A stretch of 64,000 nt of DNA, taken from the NCBI GenBank assembly GCA_964479625.1, contig CAYZMS010000007.1, positions 62,001 to 126,000 of the forward strand. Direction: 5' to 3'. Within the stretch, counting starts at the first letter, position 1, and the number at the start of each line of letters is the position of its first letter. Under the pieces are notes generated by a model. That model did not search any database, was not told the origin of the DNA, and was given only the letters and a program-made list of their open reading frames with translations. This document shows, piece after piece, positions 1 through 8,340 of the stretch. The DNA is from CAYZMS01 sp964479625. GTDB taxonomy: Bacteria > Bacteroidota > Bacteroidia > Chitinophagales > Saprospiraceae. A program made the position numbers and the translations under genes.

Positions 1-1
1 T

Positions 2-547
2 TCCTTATTGAAGTCCTTTTTTGATGGGGCCCGTGCTTATGCCATGGGGCATTTAAAAGCGCAATATCCCGGTCTGGATCCGTTGGAATGGGAAGTGGTG
101 TTTGCCAATGTCAACCTGAAATTGGTCAGCCGCATAAAGAAAGGCCTCGAATTGAGACCGGAAACAAAGCTGCGCACCTACTACGTCAGCGTGGCCAAGT
201 TTGCCGCCCTTGACCTGGTCCGGAACCGAAAAGAAGCCATAGCAAGCCCTTTTTCTTTTCCGGAGCCGTCCATGATGCCCGAAGCGATTAGCCAACTGGA
301 AGCGGAAGAACGCAGACAGTGCATACGACAGTGGTTAGAGCAGATCATCGGACATGAGGACCAGTTACAGGTTTTGCTGCTACAGTCCCAGGGATACTCC
401 TTCAAGGAGATCGTAGAACGAACGAATTACCAAAGTGAAGGTGCCTGCAGAAACGCCTTGCTCAAAGGGAAAAAAAAGATCAGTGCTTTTATCCTGCAAC
501 GCCCAGAGAGCGCCGCACGACTAAAAGCACTTTTACAAGAAAAATAG
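2..547 (+). CDS. ECF-type RNA polymerase sigma factor, probably 5'-truncated by the window edge
   Basis: The frame is open from base 2. The first possible start is a TTG at 8, so the true start may lie upstream. The visible protein (about 180 residues) has a region-2-like N-terminal part ending in the segment around 'ALDLVRNRKEA' and a region-4-like C-terminal helix-turn-helix around 'YSFKEIVERTNYQSEGACRN', where an invertible-looking recognition helix precedes a basic tail. This is the layout of short extracytoplasmic-function sigma factors of Bacteroidota. It is followed after 4 bp by an anti-sigma-like membrane gene, the usual pairing. The family call rests on domain layout and context; the exact ECF group cannot be told. 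Confidence 0.75.
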   Translation, partial: SLLKSFFDGARAYAMGHLKAQYPGLDPLEWEVVFANVNLKLVSRIKKGLELRPETKLRTYYVSVAKFAALDLVRNRKEAIASPFSFPEPSMMPEAISQLEAEERRQCIRQWLEQIIGHEDQLQVLLLQSQGYSFKEIVERTNYQSEGACRNALLKGKKKISAFILQRPESAARLKALLQEK

Positions 548-551
548 CAAG

Positions 552-1199
552 ATGAATTTTATCGACTGGATCGAAGCTTACGAAAACGACCGACTGGCAA
601 CCGTCGACCGGCTGGCCTTCGAGCACGAACTGGAAGACAATCCGGTCCTGGCCAAAGAACTGGAAGCGTACCGCCTTACGGAGGCCCTGCTGCAAGCGGC
701 TCCGGTAAGCCCCCTTTCGGCAGGCCACGGCTGGAAGGCTGCAGCCATTCCTGCTGCCGGGCTATTGGTTGTACTGCTACTGCTAGTTGGGCTGTTCTTC
801 CGAAGCTTCCCGGAACGGCAGGAAACCCCTACACCGGAAAAGGCCACTCCCCAGGCGGCTGTTACACCGCCTACTGGGGATATCCCTGACTATACGGAGG
901 CTATCCCTCCTGCCCCTGTGCAGGAAGCGCCCCCTGCAGTTATCCCTAAGCCAGCGGTGGAACAGTCCATTCCTTCAAAACAGCAAGTGGAAGAGACAGG
1001 AGCATTCGAACGTCCCCAGGGACCTGAAAACCTTGCGAGTCTGGCGGAGCCTACTGTAGTGGAAACCGACACCCTGATCGGGGATGGTCAGGTACTGACC
1101 CTTACCGCCAGTGAAGAGATCGTATTAAAACCCGGTTTTCAAGCCAAAGCCGGCAGTACCTTTAAAGCCAGGGTAAAAAAAGAAAAGGCCATGCGCTAA
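552..1199 (+). CDS. Single-pass membrane anti-sigma-like protein with C-terminal coathanger-type motif
   Basis: This 215-residue protein starts 4 bp after the sigma factor and is almost certainly co-transcribed with it. Residues 1-50 form an acidic cytoplasmic segment ('FIDWIEAYENDRLATVDRL') like the sigma-binding ends of Bacteroidota anti-sigma factors. Residues 62-84 are one strong membrane span. Residues 88-175 are a Pro/Glu/Ala-rich linker. The C-terminus (about 180-206) carries 'EEIVLKPGFQAKAGSTF', the pattern of the three-coathanger-stack modules common in secreted Bacteroidota proteins. The inferred topology is a cytoplasmic sigma-binding end, a flexible periplasmic stalk and a small sensory or anchoring domain. 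The anti-sigma role is inferred from position and topology. Confidence 0.6.
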   Translation: MNFIDWIEAYENDRLATVDRLAFEHELEDNPVLAKELEAYRLTEALLQAAPVSPLSAGHGWKAAAIPAAGLLVVLLLLVGLFFRSFPERQETPTPEKATPQAAVTPPTGDIPDYTEAIPPAPVQEAPPAVIPKPAVEQSIPSKQQVEETGAFERPQGPENLASLAEPTVVETDTLIGDGQVLTLTASEEIVLKPGFQAKAGSTFKARVKKEKAMR

Positions 1200-1299
1200 A
1201 ATCACCCATAGGGGGGATGCCCAAAACGCTTTCTTATTTTAAATTGGGATATAAACCGTATTAACTTAAATCTTGAAAACACACACAAACTTGACAATT

Positions 1300-2046
1300 A
1301 TGAAAAAAGTAATTTTTGTATTAGCCCTGGTAGGATGCTGGGGAGTGGGTAATGCGCAGTTTACAACTGTTGGTGGATTCGAAGAGACGAATAATAATTT
1401 GAGAGTAAACGGGCGAAATTTTTTCCTTGGTGAAAATGCTGGGGGTCAAGCAGTGAGAGCGGAGTTAGGTTTGGATAGGTCCTCAGATGGGAATGCATAC
1501 TTTGATTTAATTGCTGATCAAAGTAATTATAATGACTTCGGAATTCGTCTAATTAGATTCGCTGATGGCAGATCTAGTTTCACACACCGTGGAGATCAAC
1601 CTCTTGTATTTAAAGCCGCCGACCCAGGTGGCACTATAGAATTCACTCGTCAAGGGGATGCAGTGTCTTTATTTGTAGCAAGTGACGGTAAAATTGGTAT
1701 TGGAACATCAACACCTTCTAAACAACTTTCTATTAACGGTGATATGGAAAGCGAAGAAGTAGAGGTTAAAAGTGATGTAGCTGATTACGTATTTTCAAAT
1801 GATTATAAAATAATGCCATTGAAAGAATTAAATTTATACATAAGAAAAAATGGCCATTTACCTAATATTCAAACTCAACAAGATGTAGAAAAAAATGGTG
1901 GATATGTAAAATTAGGCGATTTGAGTATTAGCCTGATGGAAAAAGTTGAGGAATTGACTATCCATTTAATTAAGCTAAATGAAAAGGTAGAAAAATTAGA
2001 ACTTGAGAACAATAATCTAAAGGAAATTCTTAAAATAAAAAAATAA
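1300..2046 (+). CDS. Secreted tail-fibre-like protein with C-terminal coiled coil
   Basis: The chosen ATG at 1300 gives 'MKKVIFVLALVGCWGVGNAQ', a clean signal peptide; an in-frame TTG at 1273 would spoil it. The mature protein has a beta-rich middle, then 'KIGIGTSTPSKQLSINGDM', a hallmark of Bacteroidota tail-fibre-like or cell-surface proteins. A conserved block 'YVFSNDYKIMPLKELNLYI...NGHLPNIQ' follows, ending in a Leu/Glu/Lys coiled coil (about residues 205-248) that should trimerise. It is probably an exported surface protein of unknown role. The reading frame becomes steadily AT-rich, unlike the sigma/anti-sigma pair upstream and like the minus-strand genes that follow. Confidence 0.6.
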   Translation: MKKVIFVLALVGCWGVGNAQFTTVGGFEETNNNLRVNGRNFFLGENAGGQAVRAELGLDRSSDGNAYFDLIADQSNYNDFGIRLIRFADGRSSFTHRGDQPLVFKAADPGGTIEFTRQGDAVSLFVASDGKIGIGTSTPSKQLSINGDMESEEVEVKSDVADYVFSNDYKIMPLKELNLYIRKNGHLPNIQTQQDVEKNGGYVKLGDLSISLMEKVEELTIHLIKLNEKVEKLELENNNLKEILKIKK

Positions 2047-2115
2047 TTTTTCTTGTGTACAATTCAAAATGGTAAAAGCTATAAAATTATTTTCCAATTA
2101 TTTGGCAATAATATT

Positions 2116-3306
2116 TTACTTACCTGATTGGATTGTTAAGTGAGATTTTAATTGATTTAAAAGGGGCTTCTCTATGGGTAAAACCTGGAGAGGCTTCCTT
2201 CTGTTTTCATACATAGAAAAATCATTATTAAATAAGTATTTATTACTATTCATAGTTGTAAAGAAAAACCGTTCTTTCGTCTTTAAATTGATAGGATTGA
2301 AGTTTTCTAAAAAAGCTTTTGCATCTTCTCCTGAAATTAACCTCTCCTTACCCGGGTAAAACTTTTCAAGGAAATCAATCATAAACTTCCGGGGGTAGCT
2401 GGCAAAATTCTTCTGTGAATCGGATAGTTTTAACCCAGACAAAAACCTAGAGCCACTTAAATTATCTTCAACGGGTGTTATATTTTGACTACGACCGTCA
2501 TGTTTACTTCCCTGAGAAACAGAAGAAGATACCATTTTAAAAATATTATAAGAGTATAAAAGGCACATTCCATAATACGTTAACGCAGTGTTTATTTCTT
2601 TTTTATTTAGTTGTAATTCTTGTATTATCTCTTTCGAATAGCATCTACAGCAAGATAAAAAGTCTTTTAACAAATCGCCTTCAAACAGATTCTCTTTTTC
2701 ATATATTTTAGGGTATATATTTTGATACCCAAAAACTTCACTCCAGCAGCTAATTAAATTGTAATAATTGTATAATAGAGAATCTTTAAATTCGGGAAAA
2801 TCTAGATTAGGATAATTAAAATTACAATGACCACTTCTAAGAAAAGTAGCAAATCGACTAACAACTAAAAGGTCTTGTCTTCTAATATATAGAATAATCT
2901 TTATATTAGATGGCGAAAAATAGTCAGTTAAGAAATTTCTTAAAGCTATAATTTGATTTATTTTCACTATCCTTGAATGAAGGTGTTCACTAGATAGAAT
3001 GACGGTATGAGGTCTACCTGCATAAATTTGACTTCTTAATTGCGAGCCAATTTCTGTTAACCCTTTTTGCAATGAAGATAAGCTATTGATTTTTAGCTTT
3101 TTATGAATATCTGTAAATTTTATTTGGCTTTCATCATAAAGCCCATAGCCGGTGGCAAGAAGTAGAGAACGATGGTTATAACTCTCTTCCAATTTTGGAT
3201 AAAGTATGCCAAAATTTTTGGATAAAACAGATCTATTTGAAAAAAGAGATCTTTGTAAAAAGGTAGTTCCAGTTTTAATTGAGCCAATATGAAGAATAAT
3301 ATTCAT
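2116..3306 (-). CDS. Sulfotransferase-fold protein (last gene of polysaccharide operon)
   Basis: This 396-residue protein opens directly with the PAPS-binding P-loop: 'HIGSIKTGTTFLQRSL' (residues 6-21, KTGTT at 11-15). A second conserved segment, 'IILYIRRQDLLVVSRF', matches the 3'-phosphate-binding strand-helix in which an Arg and a Ser contact PAPS. It would transfer sulfate from PAPS to an unknown acceptor. As the last of the minus-strand run of polysaccharide genes it probably acts on the same glycan. It has no signal peptide or membrane span, so it should be cytoplasmic. The coding DNA is very AT-rich. It shares the fold but little visible sequence with the sulfotransferase gene 58 bp upstream. 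Confidence 0.7.
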   Translation of the reverse strand: MNIILHIGSIKTGTTFLQRSLFSNRSVLSKNFGILYPKLEESYNHRSLLLATGYGLYDESQIKFTDIHKKLKINSLSSLQKGLTEIGSQLRSQIYAGRPHTVILSSEHLHSRIVKINQIIALRNFLTDYFSPSNIKIILYIRRQDLLVVSRFATFLRSGHCNFNYPNLDFPEFKDSLLYNYYNLISCWSEVFGYQNIYPKIYEKENLFEGDLLKDFLSCCRCYSKEIIQELQLNKKEINTALTYYGMCLLYSYNIFKMVSSSVSQGSKHDGRSQNITPVEDNLSGSRFLSGLKLSDSQKNFASYPRKFMIDFLEKFYPGKERLISGEDAKAFLENFNPINLKTKERFFFTTMNSNKYLFNNDFSMYENRRKPLQVLPIEKPLLNQLKSHLTIQSGK

Positions 3307-3364
3307 TGTGATATAAGTATATTATATTTGTAACATTAAATTTTACTTGCAGACACAAAGTAGT

Positions 3365-4516
3365 CTATTCACTTAATATATTTTTTATTTCTCTATCATC
3401 TTGCATGGAATAAATTGACTTAATTACTTCGGCTTCCGAAGGAGTTAATGTTTTATCTTTTTGGAGGACACCCTCTGATTTATTTAAAAATTCCTCAATC
3501 CTTCCTTTTAGTCCTAAGTCAGTTTCTAGTTCCAGCCAATCAAAAATCTTCAGTAATGGTTGGGGTGAAGAAAATATATCTTTAAAATTTACTATATGTA
3601 TACTATTCTTCCATTTTTCATTTTGAATTAACTCAAGTAACCATCGGTTTTGAATATTGGTTTCTATTATTGCCTGTTTAAAATCTTTCTTTGCTGGCCA
3701 TTTATCTTTAACGTTATTTGCTCTTGCCTTCCAAGAAAGTGCAACATCTTTAACATCTCGACGAATATGAATAATTTTTATTTGAGTTGGCAAAAAATTA
3801 TAAGCAGTGATAGGCCAACCATACAAAAACCCGGGGCGTTTATCCCCTATATATTTTAGATTTTCATATCTATTCATTAAATCCCCCCAAACATCTACAG
3901 AATATCCGGATTTGGGAGCATTTTTTTTGTTGAAAAGAATAGATCGATCTGCGAATTGAATTGGATGATATCCAAAATACTCAGGAAACCTTTCAACTAA
4001 AATACCAATCTGTGGATGGGTATTAATGAGTCTACCTAAAGCACTTGTTCCTGATCTTGCCACTCCAGAAATAAAGATACTTTTTTTACTTTGATATAAA
4101 ACCTCTTTATTTCCATATTTAGTAATTGGAATATATATATCCTCAATTAACTCCTCTAACTCAGAATGATTGTTCAATAGACCATGTATTCTTGACACCA
4201 GATCACTAAAAAGATGAGAGTGCTTCTTGCTTCTCCTGATGGATGAGAGCAAAATTACTAAATGTTTAAACTCATTCTTAACAGAGGAATACGATTTAAT
4301 ACTTAAAATTAACGAAGCTACATTATCAAACTGTTGATGCCAAAAAAACTCAGAAGCCAGTAGAAAGGTTACTTTTGATCCTACCTTTTCACTATGATTA
4401 TTAATTTGTTTTTCAAAATCAACTAGAAATTTTAAGGCTTCATTACGTTTCCCAGTACGTTTATATGATTTGAATATATCTATTTTTTTTTGTATCAACA
4501 AGTTTTCCTGATTCAT
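3365..4516 (-). CDS. Sulfotransferase with N-terminal helical region
   Basis: This is a 383-residue protein. Residues 1-140 are helical and Lys/Leu-rich, possibly TPR-like, with no motif I recognise. The sulfotransferase domain follows. Its 5'-phosphosulfate loop 'GVARSGTSALGRL' lies at 151-163 and its 3'-phosphate site 'HIRRDVKDVALSW' at 250-262, both canonical for PAPS-dependent enzymes. It is cytoplasmic by sequence. It sits 87 bp downstream of the lipoprotein gene and 58 bp upstream of another sulfotransferase, still on the minus strand, so it probably belongs to the same transcript. The acceptor is unknown; a hydroxyl or amine of the exported glycan is the natural guess. Its base composition is AT-rich. 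Confidence 0.75.
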   Translation of the reverse strand: MNQENLLIQKKIDIFKSYKRTGKRNEALKFLVDFEKQINNHSEKVGSKVTFLLASEFFWHQQFDNVASLILSIKSYSSVKNEFKHLVILLSSIRRSKKHSHLFSDLVSRIHGLLNNHSELEELIEDIYIPITKYGNKEVLYQSKKSIFISGVARSGTSALGRLINTHPQIGILVERFPEYFGYHPIQFADRSILFNKKNAPKSGYSVDVWGDLMNRYENLKYIGDKRPGFLYGWPITAYNFLPTQIKIIHIRRDVKDVALSWKARANNVKDKWPAKKDFKQAIIETNIQNRWLLELIQNEKWKNSIHIVNFKDIFSSPQPLLKIFDWLELETDLGLKGRIEEFLNKSEGVLQKDKTLTPSEAEVIKSIYSMQDDREIKNILSE

Positions 4517-4603
4517 ATTGTTTTATTATAATTCAACACGTACAGTGAACAGAAAAGCCTAATATTAATTCAATAATTTAATTATTGATCAATTTAAAAT
4601 TGA

Positions 4604-5194
4604 TCACTTGACTAAACTTAAGATTTTTCCTGTAGAGTAATACTTATCTTTTTTAGAATTAAGAATGATCAGCTTTACGTTAGCCTGGCCATTAGGATCG
4701 AATCTAACTTCCTTTACAGGTATAGTAGCTTTGAAGCCAACATTAACTGATCCAATCTTTAAGCTATTTTTAACATTTACTCTTTCAAAGCCATAATCAG
4801 CAGGGAATAGCTTATCCTCAATTTTTATAAAAACCCCTCCCGCAGCTTTTTTATCATCTATGTCTACCGCCCACCCCGTGAATTCTATGTTGTTAGTTGC
4901 CTTTACTTTAAAATCCTTTCCATTCCATTTCTTATTGTCAATCTTATCTATTCTGAATATTGTTCTATTCAATTTTCTTGTTTCTTTATTTAATTTTAAT
5001 TGGCCCAATGTAGATTTAAAAATATTATCCTTCCTTGATTCTGCACCTTTTGATTTTTTCTGGGCTTGATCAACAGTCGTCTCTAATTTGTTTTCTTTAT
5101 TTGAATCATTATCACTAGGACTACAACTAAATATAAACATTAAAAGCACCATAGTGAATAATAACTGCCAGGTCTGAAAAAACTTTCTTTTCAT
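4604..5194 (-). CDS. Lipoprotein with GWA-type beta module
   Basis: This 196-residue protein has a type II signal peptide. A hydrophobic stretch ends in 'MFIFSC', so Cys24 is the likely lipidated residue, followed by a Ser/Asp/Asn-rich tether. The C-terminal half has the pattern 'NNIEFTGWAVDIDDKKAAGG', a beta-rich module whose Gly-Trp-Ala core also occurs in three other proteins of this operon. Its ATG overlaps the stop of the upstream sulfotransferase gene by 4 bp, implying translational coupling. I infer an envelope-anchored accessory factor for the polysaccharide. The molecular function is unknown and no catalytic motif is visible. Confidence 0.6.
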   Translation of the reverse strand: MKRKFFQTWQLLFTMVLLMFIFSCSPSDNDSNKENKLETTVDQAQKKSKGAESRKDNIFKSTLGQLKLNKETRKLNRTIFRIDKIDNKKWNGKDFKVKATNNIEFTGWAVDIDDKKAAGGVFIKIEDKLFPADYGFERVNVKNSLKIGSVNVGFKATIPVKEVRFDPNGQANVKLIILNSKKDKYYSTGKILSLVK

Positions 5195-6252
5195 AATATT
5201 GTGGAATTTATATTTGAATATAGTTTTGTATCAAACTTAATTAAAGGAAACAAGATTTCTTTAACTTTTTTTCTTTTACTTGAGAGGCCAAAATCCTTTT
5301 TATTAACATTAAGAGTTAAATTTTTTTCTAAACCTAAACGTATATTCTTAACCTTCAAAGAACTATATAAACTATCCAAATCACTATTCCTGCCAATTAA
5401 ATCAAAAACATCTAAACATTTGAATGCTTCTTCATAGTGATTATCACTCAACTTCGAAGTGTTAAAGTCCTTTATAAAATATCTAGTCTGGCAATTGTCA
5501 AAAAGAATATTCTCAGATTTACCAAAATTGCTGATATATTTTTCTAGTTCTTCCGGTTTAGAGAAATCTACCTTGTTGATACGACGACAAACAGCTTGGA
5601 TCGGTTGAGGGTGTGATTTGAAAAAAGCACTATTCATATCACTACCGACGTGCTTTAGCCAACGTAAATGAGAGATCAATTGTTCATAGGGTTCTCGCAA
5701 CACCGTAACTATAAGATAGTCACTTAAATCGTGGTAATTAAGTACTTCTTTAATGCGCACATGCCCTGAAATAAAATCATATTTCTCTGTGAGGGGGATA
5801 TTCTTCCAATCTATACTTTCAATATGGGTGATTACCCGATCCCCCTGAAAGGCAGAAGACAGCACTTTGTTTACGGTCGTTCCAGCTGTCTTGGCAATAT
5901 GCATAAAAAAGACCTTTTTCCCATTTTTTTCCTTGCTCAAACTAGGGCCTTCCAAAAATTGTGGACTATTTGCCAAGTTTTTCTTTTGATCTCCCGCTAT
6001 AACTCTTATTCTTAGCTTATCCTTTTTACTGAAAAAATCTTCACAAGGGAATTCAAAACCACAAAGCCCTGTCGGGTGTAATCCTTCATTTTTTAAACCC
6101 GGACGAAATCCATCTGCCTTAGAACTACCTACTATTTGGTTATTTACTTCTAAATAAACAGTAACTGGAGCAAAATTGACAGCATCAAATGCCCATCCTT
6201 TTATTTTATCTCCTTCAATATTATCCAAAAAGCCCTTTATCCTGCCCTCCAT
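5191..6252 (-). CDS. GWA-module plus sulfotransferase-2-like protein
   Basis: This is a 353-residue two-domain protein. Residues 1-90 form a beta module beginning 'IKGFLDNIEGDKIKGWAFD', with the GWA core at 19-21. From about 112 comes a sulfotransferase of the family seen in heparan/carbohydrate sulfotransferases: P-loop 'MHIAKTAGTTVNKVL' (117-131) and 3'-phosphate site 'VLREPYEQLISHLRW' (184-198). No membrane segment is present. The gene begins 4 bp after the upstream glycosyltransferase stop and overlaps the lipoprotein start by 4 bp. The expected reaction is PAPS-dependent O-sulfation of a sugar. The N-terminal module could hold the glycan or dock to partners carrying the same module; that is inference. 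Confidence 0.75.
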   Translation of the reverse strand: MEGRIKGFLDNIEGDKIKGWAFDAVNFAPVTVYLEVNNQIVGSSKADGFRPGLKNEGLHPTGLCGFEFPCEDFFSKKDKLRIRVIAGDQKKNLANSPQFLEGPSLSKEKNGKKVFFMHIAKTAGTTVNKVLSSAFQGDRVITHIESIDWKNIPLTEKYDFISGHVRIKEVLNYHDLSDYLIVTVLREPYEQLISHLRWLKHVGSDMNSAFFKSHPQPIQAVCRRINKVDFSKPEELEKYISNFGKSENILFDNCQTRYFIKDFNTSKLSDNHYEEAFKCLDVFDLIGRNSDLDSLYSSLKVKNIRLGLEKNLTLNVNKKDFGLSSKRKKVKEILFPLIKFDTKLYSNINSTIL

Positions 6253-6256
6253 TTTT

Positions 6257-8329
6257 CTAAATGCTTAATTCAAAGGTATTGTCCTCAGTTGAAAAATATG
6301 GATGGTAATAGGGGTCACCTTTTCCCAGCAGTTCGCTCCATTTTTTTTGGAACCACTGTATCTCCTTTTGAAACCGCTTTGCTTTTTCTCCCTTAAGGTC
6401 TTCTCCCCTTGTTTTCATTTCGTAATGGAACAATTGAGCAAAAGGGGTCCATACATTTCGAAAACCAGCAGCCTGTATCTTCAAGCAAAGATCCACATCA
6501 TTTAATGCGATCACAAACTTTTCGTCGAAACCCTGCACTTCTTCAAAAACTTCTTTTCGAACCATAAGGCAAGCAGCAGTTACTGCAGAAAGATTCTGAA
6601 TATACCTCAAACGATTGCGGTAACCCGGCTCATTTTCGTCCATACCTGCATACATGTTGGCAGCTACCCCATTGATCCCTATAATAATCCCTCCATGCTG
6701 AATAGTTCTGTCGGGGAACAAAAGCTTAGCTCCAACGGCACCTACTTCCTTCTGTTGAGCATATTCCATTAAGCGTTCGATCCAATCCGAACTGATGACC
6801 TCTGTATCGTTGTTCAAAAATAGCAAGAATTCCCCATCCGCAGCCCTTGCGGCAAAATTATTCACCGCTGCATAATTAAAAGGTTTATCCCAGTTTATAA
6901 TTTTTACCTTATCAAGGGTTTTCAAGTTTTCATAGTACTCTAGAATATCCTGGTCGGTACTTCCATTCTCTGCAACTAAGATTTCAAAATTAGAATAGGT
7001 AGATTTTTTAAAAATGGACTCTACACAAGTTTGCAAGTCTGAAAAATGGTTATGATTTGGAATAATAATGGAGACTAAAGGTGCTGGTTGTTTTAAATTA
7101 TATCTAGGGTAAACGGAACCTGAATACAAAGGGTTTTTCTCCACATTTCCAGCAGATCCTCTACGTTTTAAGTCCCGTTCTATCGCTTGTCGGTAATACT
7201 CTTCTTTCAATTGTGAGGGAGCTAATAACACCTGATCCTTTTGCAAATCGATATTAGCCAGTATGGACAGGAAGCCCTCTACATTCCTTTTCCAGGTAAA
7301 TTGGTTTACATATTTTTTTCCTTCCCATGCCACATAAGCTTTAAAGTCCTCGTTTTTTAATACTTGTAAAGCAAAGCCAAAAAGTTCATCGAAGGTTGCA
7401 AAATGAAAAGGGGTTACTTCCGGATGGGCGCCCACTGAAAAGGCGGCTACAGGCGCCCCGACATATTGCGCTTCGGTCAAGGGTAAATTGAACCCTTCCC
7501 AAAGAGATGAACTGATAAACAAATCACACTGGGTAAGTACTAACTGTTTATCGGATTCACTTACATTTTCGAGTACTCTAAATCCCGCCTCTTCAAACCG
7601 CACCTCTGCCTGGTTCCCTTTGGGTATAGCTCTACCCATGAGGACGAATACAGGTATTTCTGTACATTTGGCTTCTAATTGTTCTTTTAATCGAATCAGC
7701 AGGTCATATCCTTTGTAAAAACTTTCCCCCTCCCCAATCCGGGTTAAACTGGCAACAACAGGGGTGTTTTCAGGAATACTTAATACCTCCCTAAGATTCC
7801 TGTTATCCATGTCTATATCCGATTTTGGCAAATGATCTACTCCATTGTATAGTACGGTAGAGTTGGAGACTCCAGCATGACGTTCTATAAATTGACTAAT
7901 GCTAATGTGTTTATGTAAATTTGCAATTGCCGAATACTTGTTCAAGTTTACCTGGTTTCTGGCTTTTTCTTCTTCAGGAAAAAACTCTGGAAAAGGCTCG
8001 CCGTGATCGTAGGCGATTTTGTACAATTGATTTTTATGGTAATTAGCCAGGAAAGAAAAAAACGGGGGGGTATGGGCAATAGCAATGGTAGGCTTCAGTT
8101 TCTGCATAACCTCTTCGAAAGACTCAGGATTTAAGGTGATTTTATGCACGCGCATAACCTCTTCTAATCCATCAACAATACCCGGATCAGCGGTGATGAT
8201 ATTTACTTCCCCTATGCCAGCTTGCAGCAGAAATTCCGCTTGTTTACGAATTACTAAACCCACCCCATATCCTACCCGAAATACAGTAGTTAAAAAAACA
8301 ATACGCTCCTTTTCAATAAGTCTTCTCAT
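6257..8329 (-). CDS. Bifunctional GT4-GT2 glycosyltransferase
   Basis: This 690-residue protein fuses two glycosyltransferases. The N-terminal part (about 1-375) is GT-B/GT4-like: a glycine-rich start 'FRVGYGVGLVIRKQ' and a donor-site region with 'SSSLWEGFNLPLTEAQYVG', the E-x7-E type motif of family 4. The C-terminal part (about 425-665) is GT-A/GT2: 'VSIIIPNHNHFSDLQTCVES', then 'LFLNNDTEV' with the DxD-like metal site and a late 'ALNDVDLCLKIQAAGF' acceptor block. Two linked transfers could add successive sugars to one repeat unit. It is separated by 11 bp from the upstream giant fusion gene. No signal peptide is present; it is probably cytoplasmic. Confidence 0.85.
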   Translation of the reverse strand: MRRLIEKERIVFLTTVFRVGYGVGLVIRKQAEFLLQAGIGEVNIITADPGIVDGLEEVMRVHKITLNPESFEEVMQKLKPTIAIAHTPPFFSFLANYHKNQLYKIAYDHGEPFPEFFPEEEKARNQVNLNKYSAIANLHKHISISQFIERHAGVSNSTVLYNGVDHLPKSDIDMDNRNLREVLSIPENTPVVASLTRIGEGESFYKGYDLLIRLKEQLEAKCTEIPVFVLMGRAIPKGNQAEVRFEEAGFRVLENVSESDKQLVLTQCDLFISSSLWEGFNLPLTEAQYVGAPVAAFSVGAHPEVTPFHFATFDELFGFALQVLKNEDFKAYVAWEGKKYVNQFTWKRNVEGFLSILANIDLQKDQVLLAPSQLKEEYYRQAIERDLKRRGSAGNVEKNPLYSGSVYPRYNLKQPAPLVSIIIPNHNHFSDLQTCVESIFKKSTYSNFEILVAENGSTDQDILEYYENLKTLDKVKIINWDKPFNYAAVNNFAARAADGEFLLFLNNDTEVISSDWIERLMEYAQQKEVGAVGAKLLFPDRTIQHGGIIIGINGVAANMYAGMDENEPGYRNRLRYIQNLSAVTAACLMVRKEVFEEVQGFDEKFVIALNDVDLCLKIQAAGFRNVWTPFAQLFHYEMKTRGEDLKGEKAKRFQKEIQWFQKKWSELLGKGDPYYHPYFSTEDNTFELSI

Positions 8330-8340
8330 TGGTTTTCTTT

